From Armillaria gallica (lineage: Eukaryota > Basidiomycota > Agaricomycetes > Agaricales > Physalacriaceae), in NCBI GenBank assembly GCA_037576215.1, contig JBANDB010000021.1:806001-870000 (forward strand): a stretch of 64,000 nt of DNA, given 5' to 3'. Positions 58,210 to 64,000 of the stretch are shown here, one piece after another. Below the pieces are notes generated by a model. It saw nothing but the letters and a program-made list of their open reading frames with translations, did no database searches and had not been told where the DNA came from. The translations under genes were made by a program, and so were the position numbers. How positions within the stretch are numbered: the first letter of the stretch is position 1; every line of letters starts with the position of its first letter.

Positions 58210-59239
58210 TCCGGGTATGTCGTGTTGTGGGGTTCCAATGGAGACTAGTATTTCGCTGTAATAAATATGGCGAGGACGTCGGGCGCTTAATGATGAATGA
58301 AACCGAAAGATCAGAGAATTCCTTGGAGATCCCGATGGGAGTTTTGTACTGGAAACTAGTAATGTCAATTGTTAATAATTGGATCCACATACAAGTCATA
58401 CCGTAGTGGCTTGGTAGTGGCATCATACACACGGGATGATCATTTTACCACGGATAATGATCAATATCTATTCTTGTATACTACTTGAATGTTCAGTGCA
58501 TCCTCGTCATGGCAGTCGAAAATGCTACACTGCGGTGGTATGAACGTGAGAAGAATGAAACTAGAATCAAGCTCTACTGAGCAAAGCCTCATTGCTTAAG
58601 CATGAGGCCAGTTCTAGTCGTTGTGATCCTTTCTTCTTGTTGCTACATTGAATAATCTCAGTTGACGTCGATCCAGCGAACATTCCACATGTAATAGGCG
58701 CACTACCACAAGATTTTCTTAGTACTGATCTCAATCGTTGTGGACTTGAGGGGGGAAGCTCGACTCGGAGGTTAAAACAGGAGAATCAAATCAAGCCCGT
58801 AACCATAGTATTCAGCGTCGGGATATGGTCGTCCGCCGTATGGAAAGCAAACTATGCCCCCGATAAACAATCGTTGTATCTTGGTGGGTGGAAAGGAAGC
58901 CTGCTTTCCCTGCGCAGATTTGTATTAATGCGCAGGAGCGCGCACGTAAATGAACACAGTTGGCGTGAAGGTGAGTTTGATACCTGTTAGAGAGCCAGAT
59001 CTACTCATCAGTTTCGACATGCGAAAAGGACACAAGATAAGCGCTGATTAGGTTGGGTGTACTGTATGCACGTGTTCATTCCTCGGCGATTCGAACTAGA
59101 GAACGATTGGCGATCCATTTCAATCAACCACATAGCGCGCCCTGTTACCATCATGGCATAATAAATTCTTCAGTGTTCAAATACGTACACATGGTAATCA
59201 GCTATCCAATACAAGCATAATTCCAAGTAAGGGTAAGAT
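58210..59239. other. Intergenic, nothing recognised
   Basis: Upstream of TM1. Frames at 57,975-58,432 run antisense to TM1 exons. No repeat or gene identified to 59,239. Confidence 0.5.
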
Positions 59240-60170
59240 CCAGAAAGGACGCCTTCCGCAGATAAAAGAAGACTCGACTCAAGTCTAGTAAAATTGTTGT
59301 AAATTCCCGTAGAGATACGAGCTGTATTGCAATATCTGGAGGCGACATCGCGGGTTCATTGTCGAGGAGATGCTCGTCTACATCCCGCCATGGTCTTGGT
59401 ATTCATCTCGGATGCGAGTTCGGCGCGTCATACTAGTAAAATTGTTGTAAATACAGGTAGAGATACAAGCGATATTTGATCTCTCACCTGGACGATGCTA
59501 TCATACACCGACGGGGTGACCGTACATTTCTGCTCGCTTTAGCAAAAGAATATCCAAGTAAGGAGAAACCCACCAAGCACGAAATGCTCTGCCATAGCCG
59601 TTCCACCGGAATCAAAAGCCAGCAGTTATGTGGCCGACTTGAAGCGTATATCCGTGGACTTGAACAATATGAAAAACTGTGACGCTCGTCAGTCGGCCAC
59701 GTTCAAGAGATGAGGGCAACGGACGCACCTCGATCCATACTGGCAGCAAAAACATCGTCATCAGCGAATTGGGCTGACGCAGGAAGCGTCAAGTAGTGCT
59801 TTTGATAACGCGCGGATATGATGGATTAGGCACTCTCCAATCATCTAAGCAAGATATTATCAGCCAGACGTTGACTACCTGCGAAAATAGTCCGCGCACC
59901 TGTCAAGACGGTGGCTCTGCGTTTACCCCATGCAGCGGAAAGGGAGCGGTGAGCATCCCCACTTCCAACGATGGTGTTGAATGAAGTGCAGAAAGAGATG
60001 AAGGTTCGCTTGCGCTTATGTAATGAATGGAGACCAGGATATCGACCAGGTAGGAGACGTCTTCGTCTTCACGCTATTTGACATCCAGCAATACAGGGGT
60101 TCATCCTCGCGAATAGTAAACCTGGATCTGTACCTTCGGCGAGGGCGTCCGTCATCTTGGTATTGGTGTT
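59240..60170 (-). pseudogene. RING-type E3 ligase pseudogene, copy 3
   Basis: Heavily decayed. Minus-strand IGECLIHHIRALSKALL near 59,830 corresponds to the family's YLIHRIR segment. The block around the VVQ exon and its intron (ACTAGTAAAATTGTTGTAAAT on plus) occurs twice, at 59,283 and 59,430, an internal duplication of about 150 bp. The SLIK...SAVKLL segment is not readable. Confidence 0.45.
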
Positions 60171-61624
60171 CACATGGAGAGGCACGTCATGCTGGTCAAG
60201 GCATCGTCAGTTCACAAATAGATACGAGCCATATTGTGAACTCTCACCTGGACAAAGCTATCATATCCGAAAAGGTCCTTAAACTGCAGCCGCACGAACG
60301 AGTAGGCCTTTTCTCGCGTCAGTAAAAGAATATTCAACAGATGATTTACTCACCGTGTGTGAAATGCTCTGCTCTGGTCCTGCCACCGTATTTACGTCTA
60401 AAAGTTTTAGTAGCTTCATGGCCGACTTGGAGTACATATCGATGAACTTGATGAGCGACATCGTGAACGCTGTAAAGAACTGTGCTCCTGGTGAGTTGGA
60501 TACATGCCAAAGATGAAGGTAAGAATCGTACCTCGACGATGAGATCATCCAATACTCGTGAATCGTGCCACAGAATCTTCCTCACCGTCTCCTGGCTGGC
60601 AGCTCGGGTAGGGTACGGGCAGGCACTTGATATAACCCTTTAAGGCTACGTGGGGAGAAGATGTTAGTAATAGATAGAATAAGTGTCAAGAAAAGCGACG
60701 CACCTTGGCGTGAAGTCCATGCTCGTACACACAGCACTTGCTTCTGTATCGACAAGTCTAGCTTATCGACTTCGTCCTGGTCTCGTCTATCCCACTCTCG
60801 CATGCGTACTTGGTTTCCCTGGTACCGCAATGATAATAGTCCGGGCTTTGACAGAGGCGCGCACTAATGCTTGCGATAATCATAGTGCGAACGGACACAA
60901 AAGGGACACTTTCTCGATTGCTTAGGCTATAGAGACAAAATTATCAGCCAGATGTTGATTATGCGCGAAAATACTCGGCGCACTTGACCAGACAATGAGA
61001 CAATCGGAACAAAATACATGCGAGCACGTCGGGATGATAGTTCGCTTATGCTGCAGTTATCCTCCTCTTCCTCAAAGTTCTTTTTTATCAACAGGTAGCC
61101 CCACTCTCGTCTGAGCCTTCGCCTGATGTTCCTGGTGCCGCAACGGCAGTAATCCTGGCGTTCAAAGGGGTGCCATGTACTTAGTGTCGTACCGGGAGCG
61201 GATTCAAGGGATCAGGCCAGGGCACAGGTACTCTCAAATCGTCTGAGCACATAAGCGACACCTTATATATTGCTCTACAGATGCATTATCATCAATCAGA
61301 CGTCGACTATATGAGAAAGAAAGCCCACGCACCGATGCACATGAGTAAGCAAAACTCGTGCGAGTATGTGGGGATGACAGTCGGGTCTACGAGGGCCTGC
61401 AGGCATAAACCGCAGTTATCTTCCTCTTGGTCTTGCTTTTCTGGTAGTGGCGAAGGGGACTCGAGCTCGACGCGTGACGCGTGCTTGCGAGGAGGACAAG
61501 CCGAGATGATGTGCGGGAGCAAAAGGAAGACCCTGACATCATCAGTCAGGGGCTGCTGATAAACACGGCTTGCCGGTGGCATTTCTCTTCCAGAAACTTC
61601 AAAAGGCACGCCTCTCATCGTCAC
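60171..61624 (-). pseudogene. RING-type E3 ligase (Topors-like) pseudogene, copy 4
   Basis: Most complete copy. A minus-strand open frame (61,624-61,307) carries the RING start CGLCLQALVDPTVIPTYSHE followed by FCLLMC: the C-x2-C and H-x2-C spacing of a C3HC4 RING, with the rest of the finger lost. Then come pieces near 61,090-61,240, YQGNQVRMREWDRRDQDEVD near 60,800, FFTAFTMSLIKFIDMYS near 60,450, AEHFTHG before GTGAGT near 60,355, and LFGYDSFVQ near 60,260 before a GTGAGA...CCAG intron. Stops and frame changes occur throughout. 60.9 and 61.1 kb each hold a version of the middle segment, so two copies may be fused. In the intact family this is a ubiquitin ligase; here it is not functional. 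Confidence 0.55.
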
Positions 61625-61987
61625 AGCCCAGAGATGGCGACGACAAACCTGTCCATCGCATTGTGCCCTTGCTCAACCTTTGTCATCGTCTCTCTCCAGC
61701 TGTCTCTTCGCGCGTAATCCAAAGTTGATTACAGGACTCTACGCCGCATTCATGAAACGCACCCGCCTCCCGAATCTATGACACTCAAGCAGAGACCCGG
61801 CACGACACACACAAACCAGCGCATTCGTCCTGACATAGACCGCCCTCCTCTTTAGCCTTCCGTCTCTCAGATTCATCCGTGACTGAGCAGTGGTAATGCC
61901 CTTCTCATCTGACAATTCTGCCGTCATGCTCAGAGATCGACAGCTGTTCTTCCTCCTCTCGAGTTTTCGTTATCCTTCCCCTCTGAC

Positions 61988-62978
61988 ATGATGTGCGCAC
62001 CCGTGACTGTTATTACAGGTGAATAGCCTTCACCGTCCATGTGGACAATGCTTTCTATCTTGCTTGATATGTGGGTCTTGGCTCAGGTACTGGTACCGGA
62101 GCAACAGCCGCGTACGTTTCCTTGACTCCTGCTTCCCTTTCAACGATCTCACCATCCCCAGTCGTCTCTTTTGCTAAGTACGGTTACGCTATCACCCTCA
62201 TAGCCCGTGGTGCCGACATCCTCAAGGTTCTCTCAGACGAGACCAATACTACCTGCGGGACTGCCGCCTCGTTCTCCATCTCCTCGTACGACACCACTGA
62301 TATCCATACTGCTTGTGCCCAAATCCGTGACAGCAACAAAGGCCAGCCCATCCACGTCGCCCTCTACAACGCTGGATACGGCCTCTGCAAGCCATTCCTC
62401 GGTATTAGCCCGGAGGACGTCCAAGTCATAGCACAGGCCAATATCGAAGGCGCGTTCGTATCCTCGAAGAACGTTGTCATGGCATTCCTAGATAACGAAG
62501 TCTATGAGGCTGGAACCACGGCGAATGTTCGAGGAAACATCACCACTAGCGCGTTCTCGGCTAGGAAGCTTACCTTTGGGCACTGTCGCAGAGCCTTGCA
62601 AAGGAGTTCGGAAAGGAGAATCGCATGTGAGTACCTTACTCTCGCTGATTTTGTTCTGGAGACTGACCTTGCGGCAGGAAATCATCGATGGGTGGGACCT
62701 TGACCTACCTATCCCGCCAGCGTTGTAATGACCCAGAAGCGGGAACGGAACGAAGTTATTAGGCTGTCTCCAGACGGGGTAGCAGAGGTATGTTTGTACC
62801 TTTGCTATGAGTACCGATAAGTAGCTAATGTTAAGCCATCTCCCTAGTCATATCTGCATGTCGGCAAGCAAATCGCTCGACTAGGACCTGGGAATTATGT
62901 CGCCAGTCACTTCCTTCTTCGCTTCCAATTATTTGCTGGCCCGTGGGAGTTTAGTGTCCTGCTCATGAGAAGTGGTAG
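61988..62978 (+). pseudogene. SDR pseudogene (SDR-E)
   Basis: Plus-strand relative of SDR-A with a recognisable start (ATGATGTGCGCACCC) and Rossmann exon GLGSGTGTGAT. Defects: the intron 1 acceptor is lost (ATGTGG instead of an AG end), an extra T shifts exon 3 at its beginning, and the segment that carries the catalytic Ser is deleted between EVYEAG and ANVRGNITTSAFSA. FSARK replaces FSAGK and a frameshift follows. The tail ending near 62,978 still resembles HEKW-stop. Confidence 0.85.
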
Positions 62979-63829
62979 AGCATTTGATGCGTTTTCAAGA
63001 TTGAACACTATTGTACTACGATTCCAGCTGTCGTGTCCTCTGTACAATCACGAACTATAATCTTTTCTACATGTCACAAACTCGGAGAAGATTGAAGGGT
63101 ACATCCGGCCCAACAAATGGACTGCCAAAGCCTGCAAATCCCTCTTGGCAACATGATTACCTCCTTCTGTTACCACATCATTTCACGATCTTCTTCCTTC
63201 TCTCCGTCATCTCGACTCACGATTTAGGCTATTTATAGCACAGCATAATACTGAAGACGCACAGACTTCTCTTCACAATGCTGGATTCGAAATCGCTCGC
63301 CCTCCGTCTCTTCACTCGAAGCCACGGTACCGAGTTGTAGCCTACCCTCTTCGCTTTCCCTACCAGCTCATTCTTTTTCTTTTCCAGGACCCGGCGAGAG
63401 AACGAACACCTCGAAAAAAATGAATCTGTGCGGGCGGGCACACAAATTGATACGCCCGCTTTTCCATCCATCAGGATACTGATGTTTTGCTTTCGATATG
63501 GTGAACAATCGTATCCCCGATTGCTGAATATTTCAAAGTGAGGTTCGTCGTTCTCCTACAACTAGTACTATCCTACGAGTTGAGATCAGCCTCTTACACT
63601 TGGATATCATTTGGGGTGGCGAGGAGTAGATCCTGGGTTGGTAGGCCTAACCCTTTTTTAATGCTTCTCGTGTATAAGATGGTGCTAATACTACAATACT
63701 ACCTATTGGTGTTGGTTTCTAGTACAAAACCTTTCACCGAGAAGTCTAGGGTTTGCTTCTTTACAGGTCATGCACTTCTTACCTGACAATTCTACCATCC
63801 TTAAATAGCTTGTTTCGACTTTTCATCAT
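62979..63829. other. Intergenic with SDR-associated flank
   Basis: 62,980-63,120 matches the flanks of SDR-D and SDR-F. No gene seen in the remainder. Confidence 0.45.
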
Positions 63830-64000
63830 CGAGCAATTAAATCGCCTTCACAGGTCTTGGTTCGTTTCTTCGACTCACTCCAGCCTTGATCTCACCATCC
63901 CCAGTCATAGGAAGGCCACATCTCTCTCGGCCTCGTTCCATCTCACCACGGATATCAATACTGCCTTCTTCCAAATCCACGATCCCTTCTTCGATAACCA
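63830..64000 (+). pseudogene. SDR fragment running off the window (SDR-G)
   Basis: Contains the intron 1-exon 2 boundary (CAGGTCTTGGTTCG) and scattered exon 3 matches (ACCACGGATATCAATACTGCCTTC), heavily deleted. Continues past the window end. Confidence 0.55.

Noticed and set aside
57975..58406. 143-residue plus-strand frame
   Set aside because: Antisense to the first three exons of TM1, whose splicing and motifs are well supported.
1..64000. CRISPR arrays, bacterial operons, phage features
   Set aside because: No regularly spaced repeats; genes are spliced and eukaryotic throughout.

Overview
This 64 kb window is fungal nuclear DNA, almost certainly from an Agaricomycete (Basidiomycota). 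Evidence: genes cut by many ~45-60 nt GT-AG introns, basidiomycete families (HET-domain protein, F-box protein, WRCW-type multi-pass membrane proteins, DyP peroxidase, CE4 deacetylase, Topors-like RING ligase) and abundant decayed transposable elements. No rRNA, tRNA, CRISPR array or bacterial feature was seen. It is an accessory, repeat-rich region: a few intact genes sit among many decayed relatives.

Layout. 1-2.56 kb: no supportable gene. 2.6-7.1 kb: DyP-type peroxidase pseudogene (+), split by a hAT-like transposon (2,821-5,499, transposase on -) that carries a 65-bp inverted copy of the peroxidase exon at its left junction. 8.0-11.8 kb: a block with a small XPA_C-like gene, an unidentified decayed gene and an intact atypical short-chain dehydrogenase/reductase (SDR-A). 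The block recurs at 23.45-29.0 kb, where SDR-B has one nonsense codon and a 1,744-bp TIR element has landed with an 8-bp target duplication. 12.6-13.9 kb: secreted chitin/polysaccharide deacetylase CDA1, in a block duplicated at 46.4-51.8 kb (CDA2); a reverse transcriptase-RNase H element interrupts the second block. 15.2-16.2 kb: SDR pseudogene. 16.9-18.8 kb: HET-domain gene (-). 19-20.5 kb: RING ligase pseudogene (-). 20.5-22.9 kb: SDR pseudogene split by two DNA transposons. 29.3-30.6 kb: intact membrane-protein gene (-). 30.8-42.8 kb: about 12 kb with no gene I can support, apart from fragments and a 235-bp MITE. 43.1-44.4 kb: F-box gene (-). 44.9-46.0 kb: RING pseudogene. 54-55 kb: SDR pseudogene. 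56.9-58.2 kb: second intact membrane-protein gene (-). 59.2-61.6 kb: RING pseudogenes. 62-64 kb: SDR pseudogene and fragment.

The theme is local gene-family birth and death. At least seven SDR loci, four RING loci, two CDA genes and two XPA_C-like genes derive from intra-window duplication. The CDA pair, SDR-A, both XPA_C-like genes, the HET gene and the two membrane proteins keep open frames and splice sites; the rest carry stops, frameshifts, lost start codons or insertions. At least five structurally defined mobile elements are present (hAT-like, long-TIR, GCGT-rich, MITEs, RT-RNase H). Three of them have a paralogous copy of the target that helps define the insertion. All exon models come from reading splice signals and paralogue comparison, without transcripts.
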